Shown here: piece after piece, positions 31,822-44,062 of the stretch
Numbering within the stretch: the stretch's first letter is position 1
Layout: each line of letters begins with the position of its first letter
Assembly (NCBI RefSeq): GCF_032854445.1
Contig: NC_088299.1
Span: forward strand, 15,247,608-15,311,607
Direction of reading: 5' to 3'
Origin: Liolophura sinensis
Lineage: Eukaryota; Mollusca; Polyplacophora; Chitonida; Chitonidae
Length of the DNA: 64,000 bases
Translations under genes and position numbers: made by a program
Notes under the pieces: generated by a model
The model's database searches: none
Seen by the model: only the letters and a program-made list of their open reading frames with translations
What the model was told of the DNA's origin: nothing

Positions 31822-32305
31822 CTGCAATAAGACACGGCCAAGTCCACATAGAAATGTGTGTGTGCTAGCCTTTGTTGTCAGTTTCATATCGTAGACAGCT
31901 AAACAGGGCTTAAGCAAATCGGACAAATTTGGGAGATTTTAGCCAAGGTAATTAACCGTTCTCAAAAGGTATCTTAATTCAGTCAGGTCAGTTGGTGGAT
32001 TAATATTTCCACCACTGTGCAAATATTTAAGTCGCCGTGAAAATATTCCAATCGCAGTGGAAATATTCTTGCCATGAAAAAAATTTTCCTTTTAAGAATG
32101 TTTTTCTGTGTAAGTATGATTTTTCTCGTAAAAAGTTATTCCTTGTGTGAAAAAATTGCTGTGATTATGTAAACCGATTAGCTACATTTACTGATAAACA
32201 GCCTGATAAGCCGCCTTACTAGCAACTACATGTTTATATAGAAAACATCAAAAAAATTCAATTTAATTATTAGTGATTTCTCCATTTTTATAGGTTGGAA
32301 TTTAG

Positions 32306-32611
32306 CTACTTGTTTACAATATGTAAACCCTGTATTTTAAATGTAAGTAGGCCAAGTATGGTTTTTATATCTTGTCTACAGTCTAGTTTATATTCGGTTT
32401 TGGAGCCATGGGATAAAGGACGGCGGCTGTGTGGGACTTTTGGCCTTGTTATATGTAACCGCGTACGCAACCTAACAATACCTAAATGATCTGCCACCTT
32501 ATTCAACACGCTGACATCTGCCGTATCGGTCGATTCAATAAAATTTATAACATGGAGGTAGTACATTCGAAGCACGTTAGTCGGGATAATGTTTAAATAT
32601 TGAAACTCCAC
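32306..32611 (-). other. Small ORF conserved in three units (unit B copy, 101 aa)
   Basis: Same frame as 473-757 with one codon fewer in the ITRP segment; it extends further at the C-terminus than the A copy. Unrecognised. Confidence 0.25.
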
Positions 32612-33049
32612 AGTATGATCGAGTTCGTTAAATACAGCTTATGTGCAAAATTACAGCTTTCAGCTATGCCTTATTGTGTTAGTAAGGCTCCAAACTTTCA
32701 ACTTTCAGGCCGAATTTTCCAGGTGACAGTGTGTTTGTTTACGAACAAGCAGTCCTCGACAGATACCGATGAAAGATTTGGGTCCATTAAGATGCACTTA
32801 AAACTGAAGTCGTCGAGTAAGCCCCCAAAGTAATTCTTGAGCACGTGAGTAAATAAAATCAGTGCAGTAAGCTGAGTAACAAGGACCTGTTAGTGTCATT
32901 AGCTTTAACTCACCACTGGTATCCAGAACTTGTAAAATCTGGACTTTCAACAGACAGTCCTCTTGAACGACAGACTTTGCGCACCGCCCATTCCTACACG
33001 GTGACACTAATGATAAAGTGTATGATCTGTGGTTTCACCCCTAGGCTTA

Positions 33050-33845
33050 TAGAAATATAACTTGACGTTTCAGTTTATTGGAAGTACGGCATGTGGTTTT
33101 AGACTGGTGGAAATATGTCTGGTTTCGGTGACTGACCTGCGCGTTTTAGTGTAATGGAATCGTGATCTGCGGTTTTGGCCTCATGGAAGTAGAGTCGTAG
33201 AGTTTTAGAACAATACAATTGTTAACTGTGGTTTTGGTCTAATGAAAGTATGACTTAAGGTTTTAGTGTAATAAAATTGTGACCTGTGGTTTGGATGTAA
33301 TGGAAGTGTGACCTAAAGTTTTAGTGTAATGGAATTGTGATCTTTGGTTTTGGTCTAATGAAAGTATGACCTAAAGTTTTAGTGTAATGGGACTGCGACC
33401 TGTTGTTTTTGTGTAATGGAAGCATGACCTAAGGATTTAGTGAAATGGAATTGTGACCTGTGGTTTTGGTCTCATGGAAGTATGACTTAAGGTTTTAGTG
33501 TAATGGAATTGCGACCTGTGGTTTTGGTCTAATGGAAGTATGACTCAATGTTTTAGTGTAATGGAATTGCGGCCTGTGGTTTTGGCGTAATGGAAGTATG
33601 ACCTAAGGTTTTATTGTAATGGAATTGCCTACTGTTGTTTTGGTCTAATGGAAGTATGGCTCAATGTTTTAGTGTAATGGAATTGTGATCTGTGCTTTTG
33701 GTGTAATGGAAGTATGACCTAAGGTTTTATTGTAGTGGAATTGCGACCTGTTGTTTTGGTGTAATGGTTGTATCACGTAAGGTTTTAGTGTAATGAAAAT
33801 GTGATCTGTGGTTTTGGTCTAACGGTAGCATGACGTGGGTACACA
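33050..33845. repeat. 58-bp minisatellite (29-bp dimers), unit B
   Basis: Shorter version of the array at 1,480-2,725, without the interspersed element. Confidence 0.9.
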
Positions 33846-33854
33846 CGGAGAGAA

Positions 33855-34049
33855 ATGTTCATGAGTGAGGTTGAGTCATTGTTATTTTTGAGCCGTAGTT
33901 TACAGCGTTTGAATAAGACTTTTCAAATAATAAGCAACATTGGGTTTTACATTGATGAGAAAGTATTTGTCAACCACAGAAGCAGACGACATCATCTACG
34001 TGTTTATTTAATAATAGACACGGTAATAAAATACAAGGGTAAAGTTTGA
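33855..34049 (+). other. Conserved 64-codon ORF, unit B
   Basis: Counterpart of 2,736-2,930, same length. Unrecognised. Confidence 0.2.
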
Positions 34050-34191
34050 GGAGTCAGATGTAAAGATATGTAGTTATGTTGAAGAACTTTACTATTCTTG
34101 GATTACTTGTTATTGTGCGTTATAATCTTGTCTTTTCCTAATGACCGTGTACGCGCGAAGCAGAAGGCCTGGATAACCCTCCCAGGCACCG

Positions 34192-34416
34192 ATGTTGGGC
34201 ATGTTGGAAGGACAGCCCTTCGCAGGAGGCTCTGTTAGTATTACTGCTATCCCCCACCTTTTCCACTGTTGGCAACTAAAGGGTGGAGCAGAAATTCATG
34301 AAAGCAAGGTGCCGGCATGTTTTATGGAAGGTTTAACATTGTACACCGTCGCTTTTGCGCAGATTTGGTCAAGTAACTTTGAGGCCGTATTGAATTATGT
34401 GTCTCCACAAAAGTAA
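34192..34416 (+). other. Conserved 74-codon ORF, unit B
   Basis: Counterpart of 3,073-3,288 with three more codons near the start. Unrecognised. Confidence 0.25.
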
Positions 34417-34824
34417 GTAAGTTACAGATTCTGTCAGAAATTTTTAACCTTGTTATGTGTAATGAGGCTAATTCTGAAAATCATTTTAACTAATCGGAAG
34501 TGACGTCATAAAACCCGAAGGGATTGTGTCTTCTTTAAAGATGATACTAGAAACATGGGAGTAATACTATTCTCTACTGATATCCTAATGTATAGACACA
34601 AAATTCGCGAAATGTGAAGTGGCACCATAAATAAATAAATAGCAGCTGGAGCCCCTTCGCAGATATATTCTCAGAATGTCTTTCATTTTGATAGGATGAA
34701 ACTATGTATTGTTTATACATGTATAATATAAATGAGTATGGTTAAACAGTAAGAAAAGTTCATTAATTTGGCTCTAGGTACAGTTTATTAATTTGATCAG
34801 CTTTGAACATGAGGCTAGTCACTG

Positions 34825-34940
34825 GTTACCCCCAGGATCTCCCCGGTTTCCTCTCGAAATATTGCTGACCACCGTGGTGTTAGTGAAATATTCTCGTGTA
34901 AGGCGTAAAACACCACTCAAATAGATAAATAAATAAATAC
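34825..34940 (+). mobile_element. SINE 3' tail fragment, unit B
   Basis: Counterpart of 3,697-3,811. Confidence 0.75.
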
Positions 34941-35022
34941 ATTCAGCATGAGGTAAAGCTGTCAATACAATGACAAACCTATTAGGGATACACATACAAA
35001 TCAGTTACTCTTGGAAAAAATC

Positions 35023-35028
35023 TTTATT
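35023..35028 (-). terminator. Putative polyadenylation signal of LU gene 1, unit B
   Basis: AATAAA on the minus strand, about 370 nt after the stop, at the same place as in unit A. Confidence 0.5.
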
Positions 35029-35398
35029 TGTGCAACGAATGCACTTATAACAAGAATTCAACGGGCCAGCGAACATAGAACATCATTTTTGTGGATTTTA
35101 GGACAACGTGGACATGTCATAAATCATCTGACTGAAGTCTCTCCGATCATCTGAATAAATGAATTCTTGTTTTGTAGATACGGCTCTTATAAGCTTTGTA
35201 TATAATGGATTATGATTCTGATTCTTTCAATTTCTGGAACTATTCAAGAGTCACACGTACAGTAAATGTAAATTTTCACCGAATTATTAAAAACGTAAAC
35301 AAACATGTATCCATTCTTAATAACAACGGTAGTATTTAGTCATACGATTATATATATTTTTGTGTTTCTTGAAACTGAAAAGCGGAAGCACAGCGCTT

Positions 35399-35652
35399 TT
35401 AGGGCTGACGTGCCAGCACCGCCAGGACCAGCCCAGCCAGCCAAGAGAATCTCTTGACGCTAATGCTGAGCTGACCATTGCATAAATCTGTAGAGCATAC
35501 ACAACCTGTTGCATCAACAGAGGTGACGGTCGCAATGGAAGCAAAGCCCGCTCGCAGTGCGGTTTTCTCCTGGTCAGTAGCTGCATTACACCTATCTAAG
35601 ATAGTGGTAGTTCGGATACAGGTACGATTCACCGTATCCATCTTTACGTAAC
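35399..35652 (-). CDS. LU gene 1 exon 3, unit B
   Basis: Acceptor AAATCAG then GT (split Gly codon); 254 nt as in A. The first residues change from Glu-Asp to Gly-Tyr relative to A. The signature GCVCSTDLCNG is unchanged. Confidence 0.82.
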
Positions 35653-38600
35653 CTGATTTCAAAAAACAAACAATCACAAAACGTCATTATCATAAGATAA
35701 GCCATCAGTAAGCATTTGAAAAATATTGATTTTAAAGTTATGACTTCTATCACACTTCAGTCACTGTATTGGTGTCATCATCGGAAATAAATGTACAGAA
35801 GAAGTAGTACAGGCTTATAAAATACCAAGAATCCCAGAATTTGCAATCATGTTTTACCAAGCAGAAAATTAGATGACAGGCTTGTGATATGTCCATGCTG
35901 ATAGCCTATAGGTATTTCTTGAAGAAAGGCATCAGGTATAGAGTTTGTCAAAGAAGAAAGACTGTAGGAAAAGTAACATTTTCACATAGATAATAAGCTA
36001 CTCGGGAAGTAGGACAGGGCGATTCACAAAGAAAGATGATTACGGTATTGTCATGTCATACTCGGCAAGTAGAACAGGGCGATTCTCAAAGGAAGAGTAT
36101 TACGGTATCGTCATGCCAAACTCGGCAAGTAGGACAGGGCGATTCACAAAGGAAAAGTATTACGGTATCGTCATGCCATACTCGGCAAGTAGGACAGGGC
36201 GATTCACAAAGGAAAAGTATTACGGTATCGTCATGCCAAACTCGGCAAGTAGGACAGGGCGATTCACAAGGGAAAAGTATTACGGTATCGTCATGCCAAA
36301 CTCGGGAAGTAGGATAGGGCGATTCACAAAGGAAGAGTATTACGGTATCGTCATGCCATACTCGGGAAGTATGATAGAGCGATTCACAAAGGAAAAGTAT
36401 TACGGTATTGTCATGCCAAACTCGGCAAGTAGGACAGGGAGATTCACAAAGAAAAAGTATTACGGTATCGTCATGCACTACTCGGCAAGTAAGACAGGGC
36501 GATTCACAAAGGAAAGGTATTACGGTATCGTCATGCCAAACTCGGCAAGTAGGATACGGCGATTCACAAAGGAAAAGTATTACGGTATCGTCATGCCAAA
36601 CCCGGCAAGTAGGACAGGGCGATTCACAAAGGAAAAGTATTACGGTATCGTCATGACAAGGGAAAAGTATTACGGTGTCGTCATGTCTTGAAAATTGCCT
36701 TGAAAATTCACCAAAATTTAAAAGAATTTTAGTAATGCTTTAAATGGTATACATGTATATTTGTAAACTAAATCAAATTAGTTTTCGCTATGGGAAACAT
36801 GACGAAAATTACCTCCACCCTCCGAAAGTTCCACTGTGGCAATCACTTTGCCACATTTGTACCAACTATCGGAGGGACACGTTTGTTGCCTGGTACCACT
36901 GTCTTTGCAGTTCTCGTCAGAAATGGATGATAATATAGCAGACATGGCTTGGTTCACGCTTGGATCGGATGATTCTAGATGGTAATAGTTACAGACATAG
37001 CACCGCAGGCCTAAAGAAAGAAACGTGCAGAGTTACTCCGTAAATGCATCTAGTTCTCTGACAGCTTTTCTCTTCCTATATTTATTTACTTGAGTGTTGG
37101 TTATCCCCATACTCTGCCTTAACTCACACAGTCTGTAAATTTCTGTGATGTAGTCTAGATATCTCCATGGAGGGAATGAACTTCAGTGTAAGGTCGGTAT
37201 ATAGCTCAGCGTCAGCTTGTACGTTCCTGTGACGCGGTCTATATATCCTTATGGAGGGATTAAACCTTGGTGTAGGGTCGGTATATACCTCAACATCAGT
37301 TTGTACGTTCCTGTGACGCCGTCTATACATCCTTATGGAGAGATTAAACCTTGGTGTAAGCCAGGTATAAATTGCTGGAGACATCAAATCTTGGTGTATT
37401 CAGTATGTAGTTAAGCACCAGCTTGTACGTTCCTGGAGAGATTAAACTTTGGCGTATTTAGTCTATAGTTAAGCACCAGCTTGTACGTTCCTGGAGAGAT
37501 TCAGTTTTGGTGTATTTAGTCTATAGTTAAGCACCAGCTTGTACGTTCCTGGAGAGATTCAGTTTTGGTGTATTTAGTCTATAGTTAAGCACCAGCTTGT
37601 ATGTTCCTGGAGAGATTCATTTTTGGTGTATTTAGTCAATAGTTAAGCACCAGCTTGTACGTTCCTGGAGAGATTCATTTTGTTGTATTTAGTCTATAGC
37701 TAAGCACCAGCTTGTACGTTCCTGGACAGATTCATTTTTGGTGTATTTAGTCTATAGTTAAGCACCAGCTTGTACGTTCCTGGAGAGATTCAGTTTTGGT
37801 GTATTTAGTCTATAGTTAAGCACTAGCTTGTACGTTCCTGGAGAGATTCAGTTTTGGTGTATTTAGTCTATAGTTAAGCACCAGCTTGTACGTTCCTGGA
37901 GAGATTAAACTTTGGTTTATTCAGTATATAGTTAAGGACCAGTATTTACGTTCCCGGAGAATATAAATCATGGCGTACGATCAGTATATAGATTAGGTTA
38001 CAGCCATTGTTCTGAAAGTTGAGCCTGTCAGCCACCTACTCCCCCGTTGCATTAAACTTAACGAAGGCCTAGGTTGTTACTTGACAGTAGGGCTGCAAGA
38101 TTTCTCATTCTGTGACGCCTTTATTTTTACTCATGAACTAAATTGAAGAAAGTTTCAAGCTACAATTGCACCAGACCTGTTCATTTCAAAAATGTCTTAA
38201 AACAGGCAACTGGACGTATTACTTTCCAGGTTGACAGGTTAAATTTATTTGCTACACTTGCAGACCTCAGTGTTGTCCGTTCACAGCCTCATAGATATAC
38301 CAGAGTATTTCAGCGATATACTGATTGGCAAGTGTCAGTCCTCAAGTTCCTGAAAAGTGACAATGAAGTTTGCTACGCTTTATGCACGTGTGATATCGTT
38401 ACAAGACAAACTACCCTTTCATTTTAGAAGAGTTTTATTTCCCCGCCTTAATAAATCGGATAACTTCAGATAAACAAAGAAATCACGCTGTGAAAAAGTT
38501 TCTGAAACTAAATGTACCATGTGTTCAAACCTAGCTCTTGCATTGCTGTGACGGGCGATTACCATGCACTGGACTGAGAACTCACAGTCTCTTGCGCATA

Positions 38601-40351
38601 AATGTCTACAGGTAACTGACAGTTAACCGATATTAACACTGGTCAATTAGATAAATGTATTTCCATTGACCCGCCCCTTGGAATGGTCGTCACGATTGTG
38701 AGATCTCCGGCCAAATCTAGACTAGCAGACGGAGGCCCATAAATTTACCAACAGCTACCTGTTCAGTTTTTTTAAATGAGTTTTCTTACGACTGTTTTTA
38801 TCTTTGCTACTAAACCATTTCAGGAAACAATGATAGTCATAAGTCATGTATTTCAGTGCTTTTCACAACTCACGTAATCCGTTTGCAAAAGAAGAATTAA
38901 ATCAAGTTTTTGTACTAGACTGTTATTGTTATTGTTATCACGGGGCGCTGTTATTCCACCAGTTCAATAAATTAATGGGTGAAATGGGAATATAAAACAC
39001 AAAGACACAAATACATTATTCTCATTTGTGTTATTTGTGTATTTGATTTAATTCCGTATGGCTGTTTTGATATATTTCTGAATTTTACAAAACTGATTAA
39101 CAAACTCTCTCACATTGCACAATGACACACTTTTAGCGGAATACCACACCACAATATTATGTCCTTTTGGAAAACAATTACTGGGGCCTTCGTGGCTCAG
39201 TCGGTTAGCGCGCTAGCGCAGCGTAATGACCCAGGAGCCTCTCACCAATGCGGTCGCTGTGAGTTCAAGTCCAGCTCATGCTGGCTTCCTCTCCGGCCGT
39301 AAGTGGGAAGGTCTGCCAGCAACCTGCGGATGGTCGTGAGTTTCCCCCGGGCTGTGCCCGTTTTCCACCCACCATAATGCTGGCCGCCGTCGTATAAGTG
39401 AAATATTCTTGAGTACGGCGTAAAACACCAATCAAAAAAAAAAAACAAAAAAAAACAAAAAAAAACAATTACTCTGTCGCGCATATACATAACACTGCTT
39501 ACAAATTGTGCGCAAACTAAGATGTTTATCCCCATAAGTGATACTTAACTGCTGCACATTATGCACAATATGTTCTTGTATGTGCCAACATATGAAAATA
39601 TTAACATATCACTGCCTTAATACTTGAAAAAAAATATGTTAAACATTTATTGTCTAAAAATCCTTGAATACAAAAAAAAAACAACGGACATGTAAACACT
39701 TGTTGTGTTTTCCTGGCATTATGAGTAATACTTTAGTGTATGTTTTATCACTAAAGAGCTGTAACAAATAAATGTAATCACCCTCAACAAAAATCACAAC
39801 GTTTTTATTTGTGTGGAATATGTCTATGTAATACAAATTATCAAATTAATGGAACAGGAGTACATATATACCCGATTTATAAGTAACAGGGCGATTCTTG
39901 TTGTTGGCACTGGCACTTTTAGCGGAATACCGCAGCATAAATTAATAAATATATTATAAAATTATAAATATACCGCAGATTAACTGTTTTCATATTAAAA
40001 TGCCAGTTGAAAACTTTATATAGCAGTGAATATTTCAATGTGCGCGCTCCGTACTGTAATGGAGTTATCACCTGACTGTGGTTCATTTCAGGAATACAAA
40101 TACAGAGTACAGTATAAGATTTATTTAGAAAACTTCAACTAAAATGACCATAGTCTTTGTCTTGTTTGGATTCGAAAGTGTACAATGTACACATAAACTA
40201 AAAATGGGATGACACCCTCCTCTTGTAATACCGTATGGTTTTCCAGACACTGTGCTCACTGTGAAAACAAAACTGTCTTACCTGTTACTACAGACAGACT
40301 GACAGACAGACAGATGGCCAAGATCAACAGTCGTTCCTTCAGGCATCCCAT
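35399..40351 (-). CDS. LU gene 1, unit B: Ly6/uPAR domain protein, three exons, 173 aa
   Basis: Joining 40,351-40,282, 37,010-36,813 and 35,652-35,399 gives an open frame of 522 nt. The product has the same signal peptide, the same ten LU cysteines and the same hydrophobic tail as the unit A protein. About 23 residues of the mature part differ, one residue is inserted (Ile in exon 2), and the extra tail cysteine is serine. Introns are phase 1. Intron 1 is about 3 kb shorter than in A. It looks functional, and its divergence from the A copy suggests a different binding surface or relaxed constraint. Confidence 0.82.
35995..36688. repeat. 60-bp VNTR in LU gene 1 intron 2, unit B (about 11.5 units)
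   Basis: Same unit as at 4,861-5,160, more than twice as many copies. The plus-strand frame reads through as a 212-codon repeat ORF, an artefact of the 60-bp period. Confidence 0.95.
36813..37010 (-). CDS. LU gene 1 exon 2, unit B
   Basis: 198 nt, phase 1 at both ends, acceptor TTTCTTTAG. LRCYVC and the other three cysteines are kept. Replacements cluster between cysteines, for example G to P after SSD, G to W before YKC, and VV to EG at the 3' end. Confidence 0.85.
37150..37990. repeat. 58-bp minisatellite in LU gene 1 intron 1, unit B
   Basis: Shorter and more homogeneous than in A; the core AGCACCAGCTTGTACGTTCC is repeated about ten times. Confidence 0.92.
38143..38427 (+). other. Conserved 94-codon ORF, unit B
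   Basis: Counterpart of 7,098-7,385 with a clean one-codon deletion (YASDW to YTDW). Unrecognised. Confidence 0.3.
38428..39170. other. Intronic spacer with deletions relative to unit A
   Basis: Corresponds to 7,386-10,444 of A with about 2.3 kb removed in several steps. One junction near 38,930 has a TTATTG filler repeat. No coding feature is supported. Confidence 0.6.
39183..39461 (+). mobile_element. tRNA-derived SINE, unit-B-specific insertion
   Basis: Complete copy: pol III A box TGGCTCAGTCGG (39,193-39,204), B box GAGTTCAAGTCC (39,261-39,272), tail domain TAATGCTGGCCGCCGTCGTA, GTAAAACACCAATC and an A-rich end. The target-site duplication AAAACAATTACT is at 39,171-39,182 and 39,462-39,473. 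Unit A has the empty site at 10,445-10,456, so this copy moved after the units separated. Confidence 0.95.
40282..40351 (-). CDS. LU gene 1 exon 1 (signal peptide), unit B
   Basis: Identical peptide to unit A with one silent change; donor AACAG|GTAAGAC. Confidence 0.72.
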
Positions 40352-40757
40352 TGTGTATGAGTACAGTTTCCTGTCCTGAAAAATATACAGTATAATTTTA
40401 TAGATTACAGATATTCCACAACTCGCATCACCCTGTAAGCCAAAACTTCAGGCCTTCACTACAAAAAATGTGAGAATGAAAGAATTTAGATTTTCGTCTC
40501 TTCACGGCAAAGTTTTTAGAGTGATCTCACACTTGAATGTGTAGACAAGTAAACAATAGCAAATCATTATACAACATGTTTTATATAACATGTTTTACCT
40601 GTTTGCATACTGCATAATATGTGCACATGTAATAAATGTGCCACGAAAGCAAAAGCATAGTCTACAATTTGGAAGCATTGAACGTCGAAAAGAAATCTCT
40701 CACCAAAACGCTTTTTAGGAAGTTAGAAGATGTTTGTAAAAATGGTTAAAGACCTTC

Positions 40758-40988
40758 TCATTTATATGCACTCATTTTCATTAAAAAAGCGACACCTGAC
40801 AAACTATAATCCACTAAGTGCCCTCTGTAATACATTGTACTCTTGATTTCGTTGCTTTTCTTTAAAAACTTTTCTACTTTGTCGAATAATTTAAGACCCG
40901 CCCTTAAGTTCACAACTGCAGTTACACCATCCTTCTTACACCAGAAAACTAGCTTCACCCAGACACCTTCTGTGGCGAAGACATTTTC
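40758..40988 (-). CDS. Last-exon candidate of an unrecognised gene, unit B
   Basis: Counterpart of 12,268-12,498: same acceptor, length and stop. Seven residues differ. Confidence 0.4.
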   Translation of the reverse strand, partial: ENVFATEGVWVKLVFWCKKDGVTAVVNLRAGLKLFDKVEKFLKKSNEIKSTMYYRGHLVDYSLSGVAFLMKMSAYK

Positions 40989-41166
40989 CTACAATTTATG
41001 CTGTATATAAGAAGCACTAATCTACTATTCAATCGATACAAACTGTTTACCTTATAGCAATTCACCTGGATACACCTGTGTTACCTGACTGAACACGACA
41101 AGAGACGAGCCACACACAAACTGGATCCAGGCACCCCGAGTCCCAAGGTATTATAGAAGGCTCGGG

Positions 41167-41189
41167 AGGTTACTTTCTAGAAGTAACCT
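41167..41189. other. Perfect inverted repeat AGGTTACTT...AAGTAACCT, unit B
   Basis: Unchanged counterpart of 12,699-12,721 in sequence that otherwise carries substitutions. Confidence 0.5.
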
Positions 41190-41642
41190 ATCGCCTCCCT
41201 GGAATTTCAAGTCTGCTTTATTATTTAAATGTTCGCTCCTAAATACCCTGATATCAGGCTTCTTATAATTTCAATTGCTTTATGGCTCTGTTGTGGTAGC
41301 GGATAGCAGCCGTCTAGACTACGACCTTATAGGGACATCGCAGATCACGTGGTACCGCTCCCTCTGCACCTTCACTGCTCAGTGACACCGATTAATCATA
41401 AGTTTTCTGAACGAAGTGTTTTTGGGGCCGTAAGTCTATGCAGTTGATGTAATCGACAAGCCCGAAATGCGAAGAGGGACAAAGTTCAGTGTCGCTGTAT
41501 ATTAGCAATCAGTAATACTAATTAGTTACCTTTTACTGTTTGCTATGGCTTCAAGAGAATTTCAGAATGAAAGTTTTACGTGAAATTAAACTGATTTGTT
41601 ATTATTGCAACAGGGTTTTCTTGACACCAGTCAGTTAACTTA

Positions 41643-41788
41643 CTACTTGATGTTCACCAGCATGAATTTTTTTATTGTTTTATTCCCTTTTCTTATGGTA
41701 AACAAAAGATTTGTAACACACTTCTTTCGTATATCTTCGGAAGCATCGGATAGACAGCAGCCATTGGTGTTAGCAGTGGTTTTGCAAT
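41643..41788 (-). CDS. LU gene 2 candidate exon 3, unit B
   Basis: Phase-1 acceptor TATAAATGCAG. The frame has CKTTANTNGCC and RKKCVTN and ends in TAG after 47 codons. An 8-bp insertion relative to unit A (CAATAAAA) changes the last residues and places the stop at the position of the A donor. Joined to 44,969-45,154 it would give an LU domain with eight cysteines. Confidence 0.45.
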
Positions 41789-42764
41789 CTGCATTTATAG
41801 ACATGTATACATAGCAAATAACAAGAGCATCAACTCAAGGAATGTTTAAATTATGTCTTGTTTATGTTTTGAATATTAAAATTAGGTGGGTTTCAAATAA
41901 AACACCGAGTTCCGATATGAACTCAACGTTTCGTTGCAGTACCCTCATAAGGCAGATACTCAGCTAACAAGTGCTAATGTCGGCTGTAATATTGCAGGCA
42001 CCTTTATGAACCACTTTATATATGCTGTTGATATGTTTCTGTTTTGTTTTTTTTGTCTTTCCTGGTGGAATACTTTGGCGTTGCAGCAGTTCATGCAGCC
42101 GTGGTTAACTACTTTTGAACAACTTGGTAAGAATAAAACTTACTGACAAATATAATATCGCTATGTGCCTACAGAAGAACCAGTGCTAAAGTTACATTGC
42201 ACCCATTGCTTTCTGAAACATCGAAAAACACAACAAAACCAGAGACTGGGTTCATGGTTGATTATTATTATGGGGGTAAAGCACTGTAAAGTGAAGTATA
42301 CAGTGTGGAGCTCATTATACAAGTGTTACACAGGTACATATGGCTCAAGTCAATCGCATTAATCGTGTCATGGCGACCTACAGATAATATAATGATCGAT
42401 GTCCCATATAAGTAGGTTTAGCTATTACTGAGAAGTGTGTTGTGCACTAAGCTCGCCATTGGGTTCCTGCTGCATATTTACACATTGCAAACTTTATTAA
42501 CCTTATTGTAATCGATGTTAGGGCCTGTCACTGGAGTAGTTTGTGAGCGCTCTTTGCATATACCCTCTAAACTCCAGGCTCGTCCCAATATTAGACTGGC
42601 TATTGACTTTTAAACCATAACACGTGAGTTCATAGCTCCCACAATCCCCTGCTTATTCTGGTCAGGCGGAACATGATATATAAGTAATGATAACCTCAAT
42701 TTAAATTTTCAGAATGTGCGAAATCTTTCATACCTTTTTAAGAGTGTTTATTTGAGGATCATGG
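41789..42764. other. Spacer before the 76-bp array, unit B
   Basis: Counterpart of 13,311-14,744 minus the 410-bp A-specific segment. A short minus-strand frame after a CAG near 42,215 (SNGCNVTLALV) is too short to call. Confidence 0.5.
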
Positions 42765-44040
42765 TGGGCTGTTCCAAAGGTGGACATAGCCGACTGACCA
42801 AGATATGGCTTAGGAGAAACCTCTTCACCCCAGCTATGATTGAGTATTTTTTGGCTTTCCCAAAGATGGATATAGCCGAGTTACCAGGATATGGCCTGGG
42901 AAGAACCTCTTTACCCAGAGTATTTTTTGGCTGTCCAAAAGGTGGACATACTAAAGTTACCAGGATATGACCTGGGATGAGGCAAATTACCCCTGTCATA
43001 TGTAGATATTTCTTTCCTCTCCCATAGGGGGGACACAGCGAAGTTACCAAAATATGGTTTGGGAGAACCTCTTCACCCCAGTCGTAAGTGGGTATTTTTT
43101 CGCTGTCCTAAAGGTGGACATACAAGAGTTACCAAGATATGGTTTGTGATGAATGTTTCAATCCGGTCATAAGTGAGTATTTTTTGGCTGTCCCAAAGGT
43201 GGACATAGCCGACTGACCAAGATATGGCCTAGGAGAAAAGTCTTTACTCCAGTTATAAGTGAGTATTTTCTGGCTGTCCCAAAGATAGATATAGCCGAGT
43301 TTCCAGGATATGGCCTGGGAAGAACCTATTTATCCAGAGTGTTTTTTTTTTTTCAAACGGTGGACATAACCGAGTACCAAGATATAGCCTGGGAGGAATC
43401 TCTTTACCCCAGTTAGCCCCAGGACATAGCCGAGCTGCCAGGATATGGTCTAAGATGAATCTCTTTACCCATTCATAAGTGGGTATTTTTTGGCTGTCCA
43501 AAAGGTGGACATAGCCGTTTTAACAGGATATGACCTTGAGTGAGTCTCTTTACCCTAGTCATAAGTAGATATTCTTTCCTCTCCCAAAGGGGGGACTCAT
43601 CGAAGTTACCAGGATATGGTTTGGGAAAACCTCTTCACCCCATTCAAAAGTGGGTATTTTTGGACTGTCCCAAAGGAGGACATAGCCGAGTTACCAAGAT
43701 ATGGCCTGGAAAGAACCTCTTTACTCAGAGTACTTTTTGGCTGTCCAAAAGGTGGACATAGCCGAGTTACTAAGATATCGCTTAGGAGAAACCCGTTTAC
43801 CCCAGTTATTGGTGGGTATTTCTTGGCTCTGCAAAAAGTGGACATAGCCAAGTTACCAGGATATGGCTTGGGAGGAATCTCTTTCCCCCAGCCATAAGTG
43901 GGTACTGTTTGGCTGTCCAAAATGAAGACATAGCCTGGTTACCATAATATGGCCTGAGGGGATTCTCTTCACCCCAGTCATGAGTGAGTATATTTTGGCT
44001 GTCTAAAAGAGGAACATAGGCGATTTACTAGGATAAGGGC
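42765..44040. repeat. 76-bp minisatellite, unit B
   Basis: Half the length of the A array. The homogeneous central part of A is missing, so A expanded or B contracted there. Confidence 0.94.
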
Positions 44041-44062
44041 GGGAGGGGCGGGGGGGCGAGGG
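44036..44062 (+). other. G-quadruplex-prone G-run cluster, unit B
   Basis: GGGCGGGAGGGG, a seven-G run and GAGGG at the end of the array, a length variant of 17,280-17,306. Confidence 0.6.

Larger units (their letters stand above)
1..31857. repeat. Segmental duplication unit A (about 31.9 kb)
   Basis: The sequence near position 21 recurs at 31,878 and 61,300, which sets unit lengths of about 31.86 kb (A to B) and 29.42 kb (B to C). Order and orientation of all blocks are the same in A and B: 58-bp minisatellite, LU gene 1, 76-bp minisatellite, LU gene 2 exons, 55-bp satellite, composite transposon, SINE. Unit A carries several segments missing from B (about 7,878-8,370, 8,440-9,620, 9,715-10,415, 10,603-11,140, 14,128-14,540) and an insertion at 1,131-1,423 missing from both B and C. 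The phase of the unit is arbitrary because the window starts inside the repeat. Confidence 0.93.

Noticed and set aside
36053-36691. 212-codon plus-strand ORF of 20-residue repeats
   Set aside because: Product of the 60-bp VNTR inside an LU intron; the A copy has only 82 codons and there is no domain or signal peptide.
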